NCBI GenBank assembly: GCA_017541995.1
Contig: JAFXYD010000058.1
Coordinates: 1-36,172 of the forward strand
DNA from: Oscillospiraceae bacterium
GTDB lineage: Bacteria; Bacillota; Clostridia; Oscillospirales; Oscillospiraceae
Length of the DNA stretch: 36,172 nt
Direction of reading: 5' to 3'
Part shown: one piece after another, positions 22,292-30,622 of the stretch
Layout of the letters: each line of letters starts with the position of its first letter
How positions within the stretch are numbered: position 1 is the stretch's first letter
Program-made: the position numbers and the translations under genes
The notes under the pieces: generated by a model
What the model saw: only the letters and a program-made list of their open reading frames with translations
What the model was told of the DNA's origin: nothing
Databases searched by the model: none

Positions 22292-23751
22292 AATCAGAAA
22301 AACTGTATGACGCCATCACGGAGGTGGAGGAGCCCCTGGTGGAGGAAGCCGCGGCCCCTCTGGAAAAGCGGAAGAAAAAAGCCCTCCGGCTGCGCTGGGT
22401 CAGCGCCATTGCCGCTGTGCTGGCCCTGGCCATTCTGCTGACGGCGGTGCTCCGGCCCGGACGGGAGGGAAGCCTGACGGCCTACGCCCTGGAAAGCCCC
22501 GTCTACCCGGCCACCGCTCCCTACCCGGACGTGAGCGCCCTGATGAATGGCGAGAACGTGGATCAAAGCAAGCTGGAGCAGGAGTATGAGGCCTGGGAGC
22601 ACGCTCGGTGGCAGCGGGTAGCGGCCAAAAACAGCTACTCCGCCGCTGAGCTGAGGCACTATCTGCAGGCCGCCATTCCGGCCTATCTGGGGGGGCACGA
22701 GGGAGAGAACGCGGCCTGCTCGCCGCTGAACCTCTACCTGGCCCTGGCGATGCTGGCGGAGACCACAGAAGGGGAGAGCCGGGCCCAGCTCCTCTCCCTG
22801 CTGGGGACGCAGGACATGGACAGCCTGCGGAGCCTGTGCGAAAATCTCTTCGCGGCCAACTACGTGGACGACGGGGCCGACAAGTCCCTGCTGGCCGCGG
22901 CAATCTGGCTGCGGGAGGAGATGGACTACAAGACCGAGACCCTGCAGCGCCTGGCGCAGAGCTACTACGCCGCCTCCTTCCGGGGGCCCATGGGCAGCGA
23001 GGACTACGACGCCCAGCTGCGGGAATGGATCAACGCGCAGACCGGAAACCGTCTGACGGAGCAGACCAAGAGCCTGGCCTTCGACCCCAGAACCGTCCTG
23101 GCTCTGACCACCACCGTGGACTTCACGGCCCACTGGTACGCAGCCTTCGAGCCCGAAAGAACTGAGGACGCCGACTTCCACGCCGGGAAGGGGGATCTGC
23201 CCTGCAAGATGATGCGCATGGACGACACGGGGAGCTACTATTGGGGTCGGCAGTTCGGCGCCGTGGACCTGCAGTTCAAGGAGAACGGCAGCATGCGCTT
23301 CCTGCTGCCGGACGAGGGGGTGAGCCCCGAGGCCCTGCTGCGGGACCCGGAGGCCATCTCCTTCCTGCTGAGCTCCGGCTATGATGACTGGGAGCAGAAG
23401 AAGAGCCTGATTATCCACCTGGGGCTGCCCAAGTTTGACGTTTCCTCCCAGCTCTCCCTGGAGCAGAGCCTGAAGGAGCTGGGGATCACCGCTGCCTTCG
23501 ACCCGGAGACCGCGGATTTCAGCCCCCTGACGGACAGCGAGGGCGTCTTCCTCTCCCAGGTGAAGCACGGCGTCCGGGTGGCCGTGGACGAGGAGGGCGT
23601 CACCGCCTCCGCCGTCACCATGCTCATCGGCGCCGGAGCCGCGATGCCCCCCGACGAGGAGGTGGATTTCACCCTGGACCGCCCCTTCCTCTTCGCCATC
23701 TACGGCATGGACAATCTGCCCCTCTTCGTGGGCATTGTGAATCAGCCGTAA
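22288..23751 (+). CDS. membrane-anchored serpin in the anti-sigma position
   Basis: A 487-residue protein. Residues 1-36 form a short charged cytoplasmic tail (MKSEKLYDAITEVEEPLVEE, KRKKKALRLRW), 37-55 are a transmembrane helix, and the rest is exported. The exported part is a full serpin: ACSPLNLYLALAMLAE, the breach/shutter segment, the hinge VDEEGVTASAVT (434-444), and the end signature FTLDRPFLFAI. By canonical numbering P1-P1' would be A451-A452, small residues suited to an elastase- or subtilisin-like protease. The tail and helix resemble the anti-sigma-like proteins that follow ECF genes in this group of bacteria. It may therefore sense proteases and control the sigma factor, or simply guard the cell surface. 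Overlap with the sigma gene is ATGA. Confidence 0.9.
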   Translation: MKSEKLYDAITEVEEPLVEEAAAPLEKRKKKALRLRWVSAIAAVLALAILLTAVLRPGREGSLTAYALESPVYPATAPYPDVSALMNGENVDQSKLEQEYEAWEHARWQRVAAKNSYSAAELRHYLQAAIPAYLGGHEGENAACSPLNLYLALAMLAETTEGESRAQLLSLLGTQDMDSLRSLCENLFAANYVDDGADKSLLAAAIWLREEMDYKTETLQRLAQSYYAASFRGPMGSEDYDAQLREWINAQTGNRLTEQTKSLAFDPRTVLALTTTVDFTAHWYAAFEPERTEDADFHAGKGDLPCKMMRMDDTGSYYWGRQFGAVDLQFKENGSMRFLLPDEGVSPEALLRDPEAISFLLSSGYDDWEQKKSLIIHLGLPKFDVSSQLSLEQSLKELGITAAFDPETADFSPLTDSEGVFLSQVKHGVRVAVDEEGVTASAVTMLIGAGAAMPPDEEVDFTLDRPFLFAIYGMDNLPLFVGIVNQP

Positions 23752-23765
23752 TTCGGAATCATAAG

Positions 23766-23798
23766 ACGCGCCCATGACCACAGCGGTCATGGGCGCGT
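23766..23798. terminator. perfect 14-bp hairpin after the serpin gene
   Basis: ACGCGCCCATGACC pairs with GGTCATGGGCGCGT around ACAGC, 15 bases after the stop. The following sequence is only moderately T-rich (TTGTGCTGTTC). From 23799 to 24021 no gene is seen; the last 90 bases become strongly T-rich. Confidence 0.7.
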
Positions 23799-24021
23799 TT
23801 GTGCTGTTCGGAAAGGGCGGGCGGAAGCGTCGGCGGCCTGCCGGGGCTTGGGATCACGGCCTGGGCAGCTGATCCTGATTCCAGAGCGCCCCCTTCTCCG
23901 CGTCGGCCCGGGGAGGCCAGGTCCATCATCCGGTCCGTCTGCCTCCAGTATAACATCTCAAGGGTACAAAATTATTCCTTTTTATTCCTTTATTTCTTTT
24001 TCCGCAAGTGAAAAATTATCG

Positions 24022-24148
24022 TTGCCTTTTTTTGCAAGATATGATAGGATAACAATAAGAATACCATAGGCGCAGCATACCCTTTTGGCGGTTTTTGGAC
24101 TGGGTGGGGCTGCGTCGGGTATGGAACAGATCCGGGAGGGCGATAACA
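24022..24148 (+). promoter_or_regulatory. promoter and structured leader of the rnf operon
   Basis: TTGCCT (24022-24027), 17 bases, TAGGAT (24045-24050). The leader contains CGCAG (24071-24075) and CATACCC (24076-24082), which can pair with CTGCG (24110-24114) and GGGTATG (24117-24123). The two helices cross, so they form either a pseudoknot or alternative structures. GGAGGG at 24135-24140 serves the GTG start of rnfC. The leader matches no riboswitch class I know. Confidence 0.5.
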
Positions 24149-25504
24149 GTGAATTTAACCTTTCGCGGCGGGGTCCATCCCAAGGGGCGGAAGGAGCTGA
24201 GCAGGGAAGCCCCCCTGCGCCGCTTCGATCCGGCTCCCGGCGAGATGATATTCCCCCTGGCACAGCACATCGGCAAGCCCGCCAAGGCGGCGGTCAAGAA
24301 AAACGATCCCGTTCTGGTGGGCCAGAAGCTGGGTGAGGCGGACGGCTTTGTCTCCGCCTGCGTCATCAGCTCCTGCTCCGGCAAGGTCAAGGCCATTGAG
24401 AAACGGCGCACCATTGCCGGCACCATGACCGAATGTGTCGTGGTGGAAAACGACGGTCTCTACACCCCCATCGAGGGTCTGGGCCGCCGTGAGGATCCCA
24501 ACACTCTGACCAACCAGGACATTCTCAAGCGAGTAAAAGAGGCCGGCATCGTGGGCCTGGGCGGCGCGGGCTTCCCCACCCACGTGAAGCTGGCCCCCAA
24601 GGCGCCGGATCAGATCCGCTATCTCATCGCCAACGGCGCCGAGTGCGAGCCCTACATCACCTGCAACGACCAGCTCATGCGCAGCCGGGCGGCGGGCATT
24701 GTGGAGGGCCTGGAGCTGACGCTGCGGCTCTTCCCCAACGCGGAATGCGTCGTCGGCATCGAGGACAACAAGCCCGAGGCCATTGCCGCCATGGAAAAGG
24801 CGGTGAAGGGAAAGGCCCGGATGCGGGTCCTGCCCCTGCACACCAAGTACCCCCAGGGCGGTGAGCGCAGTCTGATCCGGGTGGTCTCCGGCATCGACTT
24901 CCCGGTCTCCATGCTCCCGGCGGACGTGGGCTGCATCGTGCTGAACGTGGGCACCGCCTACGCCATCGGCCGGGCCGTGGCCTGGAACGAGCCCCTGTTT
25001 GAGCACGTGCTCACCGTCACCGGCGAGGCGGTCCGGGTCCCCGGCAACTTCATCGCCCGGGACGGCACCACCTTCGCCCAGCTTCTGGAGGCCTGCGGCG
25101 GCCTGAAGGAGGGCGTCACCCCCGCCAAGGCCCTCTCCGGCGGCCCCATGATGGGCGTGGCCGTGGGCTCTCTGGACGTACCCATCCAGAAGAATACCAA
25201 CGCCCTGACCCTGCTGGCGGTGGATCCTGTGGAAAAGGCCGAGAAGGATCAGACCTTCTGCCTCCACTGCGGCCGCTGCGCCACGGTCTGCCCCAACGGT
25301 CTGGTGCCCGCTCTGATGGCGGACGCCATCCACATGAAGAACTGGGAGCGCTATGAAAAGAAGCTCTACGGTCTGGACTGCATCGCCTGCGGCTCCTGCA
25401 CCTACATCTGCCCGGCCCGTCGGCCCCTGACCCAGATGTTCAAGCAGACCAAGGCGGAGATCATGGCCCGCAAGCGGGCGGAGCAGGCAGGAGGTAAGAA
25501 ATGA
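24149..25504 (+). CDS. rnfC: Rnf complex subunit RnfC (NADH- and FMN-binding)
   Basis: A 451-residue peripheral subunit of the ion-translocating ferredoxin:NAD+ oxidoreductase. A GTG start at 24149 follows GGAGGG; the frame's upstream ATG is in the leader. The N-terminus (FRGGVHPKGRKELS) is typical. GLGGAGFPTHVK (136-147) is the nucleotide/flavin site and NGAECEPYIT (162-171) the family signature. Two 4Fe-4S motifs lie near the end: CLHCGRCATVCP (C371, 374, 377, 381) and CIACGSCTYICP (C411, 414, 417, 421). It exchanges electrons with NAD on the cytoplasmic side. First gene of rnfC-D/G-E-A-B, overlapping the next by four bases. Confidence 0.95.
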   Translation: MNLTFRGGVHPKGRKELSREAPLRRFDPAPGEMIFPLAQHIGKPAKAAVKKNDPVLVGQKLGEADGFVSACVISSCSGKVKAIEKRRTIAGTMTECVVVENDGLYTPIEGLGRREDPNTLTNQDILKRVKEAGIVGLGGAGFPTHVKLAPKAPDQIRYLIANGAECEPYITCNDQLMRSRAAGIVEGLELTLRLFPNAECVVGIEDNKPEAIAAMEKAVKGKARMRVLPLHTKYPQGGERSLIRVVSGIDFPVSMLPADVGCIVLNVGTAYAIGRAVAWNEPLFEHVLTVTGEAVRVPGNFIARDGTTFAQLLEACGGLKEGVTPAKALSGGPMMGVAVGSLDVPIQKNTNALTLLAVDPVEKAEKDQTFCLHCGRCATVCPNGLVPALMADAIHMKNWERYEKKLYGLDCIACGSCTYICPARRPLTQMFKQTKAEIMARKRAEQAGGKK

Positions 25505-27045
25505 ATCAGAGACTGAACCTTTCCGCCGGCCCCCACGTAAGGGACGTCTGGACTACCTCCTTTATTATGAGGATGGTTCTGCTGGCTCTGATGCCGGCCA
25601 CCGTCATCGGCGTCATCACCTTCGGCCTGCCTGCCCTCTGGGTGATCCTGGCCTCGGTGATCTCCGCCGTGGGCACGGAATTCATCTTTGACAAGCTCAC
25701 CGGCAGGGGCGACACCTGGAAGGACGGCTCCGCGGCGGTGACGGGCCTGCTGCTGGCCCTGACCCTCTCCGCCCAGACCCCCCTCTACGCCCCCATCATC
25801 GGCGCTATCTTCGCCATTCTGGTGGTGAAATGCGCCTTCGGCGGCCTGGGCAAGAACTTCATCAACCCCGCCCTGGCGGCCCGCTGCTTCCTTCTGATCT
25901 CCTTCCCCAGCGCCATGACGGTCTACGGCATCGACGGCGTGGCCTCCGCCACCCCCTGCGCGGACCTGGCGGCGGGCAAGGTGGTGAACATCACCTCCAT
26001 GTTCCTGGGCTCCGCCAACGGCGACATCGGCGGCTCCATCCTGGGCCTGCTCATCGGCGGCCTGGCGCTCTGGGCCTTCGACATCATCCACGGCCAGATC
26101 TGCCTCACCGTCCTGGCCTCCTTCACCGTGGTCATCGGCCTCTTCGGCAGCAAGGGCTTTGACCCCGCCTTCCTGGCCGCCCATCTCTGCGGCGGCGGCG
26201 TGGTGCTGGGCGCCTTCTTCATGGCCACCGACTACGTCACCTCCCCCATGAGCCGCCTGGGCCAGACCTTCTACGGTGTGATGATCGGCATCCTGGGGGC
26301 CCTGTTCCGCATCTTCGGCTCCGCGGCGGACTCCTTCAGCTACTCCATCATCACCGCCAACCTCTTCGTCCCCATCATCGACCACTACATTGTGGATAAG
26401 CCCTACGCCTACCGGCGCCAGGCCATCGACCGCCGCACCCCGGGCTGGACGAAAAAGCCTCTGTCCCAGCGGATCCCCAAGCCCGTCATTGCCCTGACGG
26501 TCATCGCCCTCATCGCGGGCCTGGCCCTCTCCGGCGCCTACTCTCTGACCAAGGACACCATCGACGCCCAGAAGCAGGCCGCCTCCGCGGCAGCCTACAA
26601 GGCGGTGCTGCCCGAGGCCGAGAGCTTCGAGTCCCAGAGCGCCAAGGTGGAGCTGCTGAACGGCGAGGTCTACGGCTCCGGCTTCGGACGGGTCTACATC
26701 AACGAGGCCCTGGTGGGCAGGGACGCCGCCGGCAACGTGGTGGGCTACGCGGTCTCCGTTACCTCCGCCGAGGGCTACGACGGCAACGTCACCCTGTCCC
26801 TGGGCGTCAGCGCCGCGGGCAAGATCAACGCCATCTCCTTCACCGAGCTCCACGAGACCCCCGGCAAGGGCATGCTTTGGAGCGAGGCGGAGCATCTGAC
26901 GAAGTTCAACGGCAAGGACGCCGTGAAGCTGACCCTGGGTCAGGAGATTGACGGCATCACCGGCGTCACCATCACCTCCAAGGCCGTGGTCAACGCCGTG
27001 AACGCCGGTCTGGACTTCATCAACACACAGTTAAGGGGGGAGTAA
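25501..27045 (+). CDS. fused Rnf subunits RnfD and RnfG
   Basis: A 514-residue protein joining two normally separate subunits. Residues 1-300 are RnfD, a multi-helix membrane protein; residues 325-514 are RnfG, with one membrane helix (328-348) and an exported FMN-binding domain. Both covalent-FMN motifs (D-x-x-S/T-G-A-T type) are present in variant form: DGVASAT (acceptor T151) in RnfD and DGITGVT (acceptor T490) in RnfG, the latter with Val for Ala. The linker (301-325, basic) lies in the cytoplasm. The frame is continuous with no frameshift, and no separate rnfG exists in the operon. Fusion would fix the flavin-to-flavin distance. An ApbE flavin transferase must be encoded elsewhere. Confidence 0.93.
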   Translation: MNQRLNLSAGPHVRDVWTTSFIMRMVLLALMPATVIGVITFGLPALWVILASVISAVGTEFIFDKLTGRGDTWKDGSAAVTGLLLALTLSAQTPLYAPIIGAIFAILVVKCAFGGLGKNFINPALAARCFLLISFPSAMTVYGIDGVASATPCADLAAGKVVNITSMFLGSANGDIGGSILGLLIGGLALWAFDIIHGQICLTVLASFTVVIGLFGSKGFDPAFLAAHLCGGGVVLGAFFMATDYVTSPMSRLGQTFYGVMIGILGALFRIFGSAADSFSYSIITANLFVPIIDHYIVDKPYAYRRQAIDRRTPGWTKKPLSQRIPKPVIALTVIALIAGLALSGAYSLTKDTIDAQKQAASAAAYKAVLPEAESFESQSAKVELLNGEVYGSGFGRVYINEALVGRDAAGNVVGYAVSVTSAEGYDGNVTLSLGVSAAGKINAISFTELHETPGKGMLWSEAEHLTKFNGKDAVKLTLGQEIDGITGVTITSKAVVNAVNAGLDFINTQLRGE

Positions 27046-27046
27046 G

Positions 27047-27727
27047 ATGAACAAATATCTGGAACGGCTGTACAACGGCCTCATCAAGGAAAACCCCACC
27101 TTAGTGCTGATGCTGGGCATGTGTCCCACCCTGGCGGTCTCCACGCGAGCTGCCAACGGCATCGGCATGGGTCTGTCCACCCTGGCGGTGCTGGCGCTCT
27201 CCAACCTGGTGATCTCCCTGCTGCGCAAGGTGATTCCCGACCAGGTGCGGCTGCCGGCCTACATCGTCATCGTGGCCTCCCTGGTCACCGTGACGGAGCT
27301 GCTGATCGAGGCCTATCTGCCCTCGGTCTATGAGGCTCTGGGCATCTACATCCCGCTGATCGTGGTGAACTGCATCATCCTGGGCCGGGCCGAGGCCTAC
27401 GCCAACAAGAACGGCCCCCTGCTCTCCATTATGGACGGCATCGGCATGGGCCTGGGCTTCACCGTGGCCCTGACCCTGGCCGGCGCGGTCCGGGAGATCC
27501 TGGGCAGCGGCACCTGCTTCGGCCTTCGGATCCTGCCCGAGACCGTGGAGCCCATGGGCATCTTCATCCAGCCTCCCGGCGCCTTCCTGGTGATCGCCCT
27601 GTTCATCATCATCATGAACGCCATCGGCATCAAGACCCGCCAGCGCCAGCTGGTGGAGAGCGGCTGCGACGGCTGCTGCGCCAACTGCGCGGCCAAGTGT
27701 GAGGCCCCCAAGGAGGTGGCGAAATGA
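27047..27727 (+). CDS. rnfE: Rnf complex subunit RnfE
   Basis: A 226-residue membrane protein with six hydrophobic segments, starting one base after the RnfD-G stop and preceded by GGGGGAG. KENPTLVLMLGMCPTLAVST is the family start with the conserved membrane cysteine; the second half-repeat carries IPLIVVNCIILGRAEAYA. RnfE and RnfA form inverted partners around an Fe-S centre in the membrane. The C-terminal tail CDGCCANCAAKC (residues about 206-217) is an extra cysteine cluster, found in some anaerobe RnfE/NqrD proteins or possibly unusual here. Confidence 0.95.
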   Translation: MNKYLERLYNGLIKENPTLVLMLGMCPTLAVSTRAANGIGMGLSTLAVLALSNLVISLLRKVIPDQVRLPAYIVIVASLVTVTELLIEAYLPSVYEALGIYIPLIVVNCIILGRAEAYANKNGPLLSIMDGIGMGLGFTVALTLAGAVREILGSGTCFGLRILPETVEPMGIFIQPPGAFLVIALFIIIMNAIGIKTRQRQLVESGCDGCCANCAAKCEAPKEVAK

Positions 27728-28305
27728 ACAACAATCTGCTTCTGATCCTGCTCTCCGGCGCCCTCATCAACAACGTGGTGCTGAGCCAGTTTTTGGGCAT
27801 CTGCTCCTTCCTGGGCGTGTCCAAGCAGATGAAGGCCTCCGTCTCCCTGGGCGGCGCGGTGGTTTTCGTCATCACCATCGCCTCCGCGGTGGCCTGGCTG
27901 CTGTACAACTTCGTGCTGGAGCCCCTGGGCCTGGATTTCATGAAGACCATCGTCTTCATCCTGGTGATCGCGGCCCTGGTGCAGATCGTGGAGATGTTCC
28001 TGAAAAAGAGCTCTCCGGCGGTCTACAAGGCCCTGGGCATCTTCCTGCCTCTGATTACCACCAACTGCGCCGTGCTGGGCGTGGCCCTCACCAACGTGCA
28101 GAACGGCTACAACTTCATCGAGTCCGTGCTGGCGGGCTTCGGCACCGCCCTGGGCTACACCCTGGCCATCGTGCTGCTGGCGGGCATCCGCAGCCGCATC
28201 AACGAGGAGGATCTGCCCGCCCCGCTGCGGGGGGCGCCCATCGTTCTGATTGCCGCCGCCCTGATGTCCATTGCCTTCATGGGCTTCTCCGGCCTGTCGT
28301 TCTAA
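27724..28305 (+). CDS. rnfA: Rnf complex subunit RnfA
   Basis: A 193-residue membrane protein with six helices. It starts inside the end of rnfE (ATGA overlap). INNVVLSQFLGICSFLGVSK and ITTNCAVLGVALTN are the family motifs with the two membrane cysteines that share an Fe-S cluster with RnfE. The role is electron transfer across the membrane. AAGGAGG at its 3' end is the ribosome binding site of rnfB. Confidence 0.95.
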   Translation: MNNNLLLILLSGALINNVVLSQFLGICSFLGVSKQMKASVSLGGAVVFVITIASAVAWLLYNFVLEPLGLDFMKTIVFILVIAALVQIVEMFLKKSSPAVYKALGIFLPLITTNCAVLGVALTNVQNGYNFIESVLAGFGTALGYTLAIVLLAGIRSRINEEDLPAPLRGAPIVLIAAALMSIAFMGFSGLSF

Positions 28306-28315
28306 GGAGGGTGCC

Positions 28316-29119
28316 ATGGAAATTATTCTGATTACCACCCTGGTCATCACCGTCATCGGTATGATCGTGGGCGCGGGCCTGGTCTTCACGGGGAAGCGAT
28401 TCGCCGTGGAGGTGGACGAGCGGGAGGCCGCCGTCCGGGAGGCCCTGCCCGGCAATAACTGCGGCGCCTGCGGCTACGCCGGCTGCGACGCCATGGCCGC
28501 CGCCATCGCCCAGGGCGAGGCTCCGGTGAACGGCTGCCCAGTGGGCGGCGCTCCCGTGGCGGAGAAAATCGGCGCCATCATGGGCGTGGAGGCCGGCGCC
28601 GTGGAGCGGCGGATCGCCTTCGTCCGCTGCAAGGGCAGCTGCGACTACACCAAAAGCCAGGGCAACTACATCGGCGTTCCCGACTGCGCCAGTGCGGTGC
28701 GGGCGGGTCTGGCCCTGAAGGACTGCGACTACGGCTGCCTGGGCCTGGGCTCCTGCGTGAAGGCCTGCCCCGAGCAGGCCATCCGGATGGTGGACGGCAT
28801 CGCCGTGGTGGACCGCCGCCGCTGCGTGGGCTGCGGCCTCTGCGCCAAGGCCTGCCCCAAGGGCCTCATCGAGCTGATCCCCGAGCGCAACCGGGTGGCG
28901 GTCCGCTGCTCCAACAAGGACAGAGGCCCCCAGGTGAAGCAGGTCTGCTCCACGGGCTGCATCGGCTGTATGCTCTGCACCAAGCAGTGTGAAACCGGGG
29001 CCATCACCGTCACCAACAATCTGGCCCACATCGACTACGCGGCCTGTACCCAGTGCGGCAAGTGCGCGGAGAAGTGCCCCGTGAAGGTGATTACGCCCCC
29101 CGTGGGGTCGAGTTCTTAG
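28316..29119 (+). CDS. rnfB: Rnf complex subunit RnfB (polyferredoxin, ferredoxin entry)
   Basis: A 267-residue protein from the ATG at 28316 after AAGGAGG. One N-terminal membrane helix (3-23) is followed by the 4Fe-4S motif NNCGACGYAGCDAM...GCPVG (about residues 46-75). Several ferredoxin-like clusters then follow: CLGLGSCVKACP, CVGCGLCAKACP, CIGCMLCTKQCE and CTQCGKCAEKCP. It takes electrons from reduced ferredoxin and passes them into the membrane part. Its length agrees with clostridial RnfB, which has more clusters than the proteobacterial form. Last gene of the rnf operon. Confidence 0.95.
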   Translation: MEIILITTLVITVIGMIVGAGLVFTGKRFAVEVDEREAAVREALPGNNCGACGYAGCDAMAAAIAQGEAPVNGCPVGGAPVAEKIGAIMGVEAGAVERRIAFVRCKGSCDYTKSQGNYIGVPDCASAVRAGLALKDCDYGCLGLGSCVKACPEQAIRMVDGIAVVDRRRCVGCGLCAKACPKGLIELIPERNRVAVRCSNKDRGPQVKQVCSTGCIGCMLCTKQCETGAITVTNNLAHIDYAACTQCGKCAEKCPVKVITPPVGSSS

Positions 29120-29124
29120 TTTTC

Positions 29125-29240
29125 AGTTCTTAGAAATTAGGGAAGGAGTTTTTCTGATCTGACGATCAGAAAAAAAGAAAAAAATCTCATTTTTCAATTC
29201 GCAGAATTGAAAAATACCATCCCTAAGAACTAATCTCTAA
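29125..29240. terminator. rnf terminator within nested A/T-rich hairpins
   Basis: TTTTTCTGATC (29149-29159) pairs perfectly with GATCAGAAAAA (29164-29174), a terminator for both strands. A second hairpin, ATTTTTCAATTC / GAATTGAAAAAT (29189-29215), follows. Both are enclosed by GTTCTTAG...GGGA and TCCCTAAGAAC. The 'ttcaatt/aattgaa' style recurs at 36,049 onward and looks like an interspersed repeat family. Confidence 0.65.
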
Positions 29241-29299
29241 TTTCTAATCTCTATATTGAGCACCCAGTTGACTACCGAACCGAAAAGGAGAGAACAACT

Positions 29300-30604
29300 A
29301 TGGACAAAAAAACCATCGTCTGGAAGCTCATCTGCGGCCTTGTGATCGTGGGGGTGGCGGTGCTGCTGCTCAGCGGCGTGTTGAACGGCAACGACGTCCG
29401 CTACCACACCGAGGCCCTGACCCGGGAGGAGCTGACCCAGCTCAACGCCCCGGCTCCCGAGAAGCAGGCCTATGACGGCACCATCAACGCCGCCGCCTGG
29501 AAGGAGGTCTTCCCCTACATCGCGGATTCCATGGAGGCCAACGGCAAAAACGACGAGATCGTGGACTACCTGGCCCAGGACCCCTATCTGAAGAACATCT
29601 ACGAGGGCTACGGCTTCGCCAAGGAGTACGGCTCCGCCCGGGGCCACAACTACACCCTGGAGGACGTCCACCACACCGCCCGTCCCCACGCCACCGCCAA
29701 CTGTCTCACCTGCAAGACCCCCAACTTCGCCAAGCTGGTGCAGGACAAGGGCGTGGAGGCCTATACCTACGACTTTGAGGAGGTCTGGACCCAGATCCAC
29801 GACCAGGGCGAGGTGGTCAGCTGCTACACCTGCCACGGCAACAGCGCCGGCAACAACGGCGAGCTGCGGGTCACCCATACCTACGTCAACAAGGCCCTGG
29901 GGGCCAACGTCCAGAGCATCAACCCCGGCACCCTGAGCTGCGGCCAGTGCCACATCGAGTACTACTTCACCCCCGCCGACAAGGAGACCATGATGCCCTA
30001 CAACAGCGTGGAGGCCATGACCCCGGAGGCCATTCTGGAGTACTACGACACGATGGTTCTGCCCGACGGCACCGTGGGCTTTGCCGACTGGACCCAGGAG
30101 AGCACCGGCGCCCGGATGCTCAAGGCCCAGCACCCGGAAATGGAGACCTATCTGCTGGGCAAGCACGCCGCCGAGGGCCTCAACTGCGCCGACTGCCACA
30201 TGGAGATCAAGCTCAACGAGGACGGCACCGTCTACCACAGCCATGAGCTGGTGAGCCCCCTGGACAGCCCCGCCATTCTGGAGAGCTGCGCCAAGTGCCA
30301 CGGCGACACCAACATGACCCAGATGGTCCACCGCATCCAGGATCAGATCACCACCCGGGAGACCGAGACCGGCAACAAGCTCTCCGCCTTCAAGGACGCC
30401 CTGGCCGCCGCCAACCAGGGGGGCAAGCTCAGCGAGGCGGATCTGAACGCCGTTCGCAAGCTCTACCGGGAGGCCCAGTGGTTCTTCGACTTCTGCTATG
30501 TGGAGAACTCCGAGGGCGCCCACAACTCCGAGCTGGCCAACCGCTGCCTGGACACCGCCGAAGCCAAGATCGCCGAGGGCATGGCCCTGCTGGGCGGACA
30601 ATAA
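29300..30604 (+). CDS. nrfA: cytochrome c nitrite reductase, ammonia-forming (NrfA)
   Basis: A 434-residue exported enzyme held by an N-terminal helix (8-28) with no clear cleavage site. It has five haem c motifs: the catalytic CLTCK (C135, C138, K139) and four CxxCH motifs at C175 (CYTCH), C214 (CGQCH), C296 (CADCH) and C330 (CAKCH). R114, Y221 or Y222 and H278 occupy the places of the catalytic Arg, Tyr and His. It reduces nitrite to ammonium with six electrons. The usual NrfH quinol dehydrogenase is not encoded here. The gene lies between the Rnf operon and cytochrome c maturation genes, so electrons may come by another membrane route. AAGGAGAG precedes the ATG. Confidence 0.96.
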   Translation: MDKKTIVWKLICGLVIVGVAVLLLSGVLNGNDVRYHTEALTREELTQLNAPAPEKQAYDGTINAAAWKEVFPYIADSMEANGKNDEIVDYLAQDPYLKNIYEGYGFAKEYGSARGHNYTLEDVHHTARPHATANCLTCKTPNFAKLVQDKGVEAYTYDFEEVWTQIHDQGEVVSCYTCHGNSAGNNGELRVTHTYVNKALGANVQSINPGTLSCGQCHIEYYFTPADKETMMPYNSVEAMTPEAILEYYDTMVLPDGTVGFADWTQESTGARMLKAQHPEMETYLLGKHAAEGLNCADCHMEIKLNEDGTVYHSHELVSPLDSPAILESCAKCHGDTNMTQMVHRIQDQITTRETETGNKLSAFKDALAAANQGGKLSEADLNAVRKLYREAQWFFDFCYVENSEGAHNSELANRCLDTAEAKIAEGMALLGGQ

Positions 30605-30622
30605 GGGAAAAGAGAAAACGGC

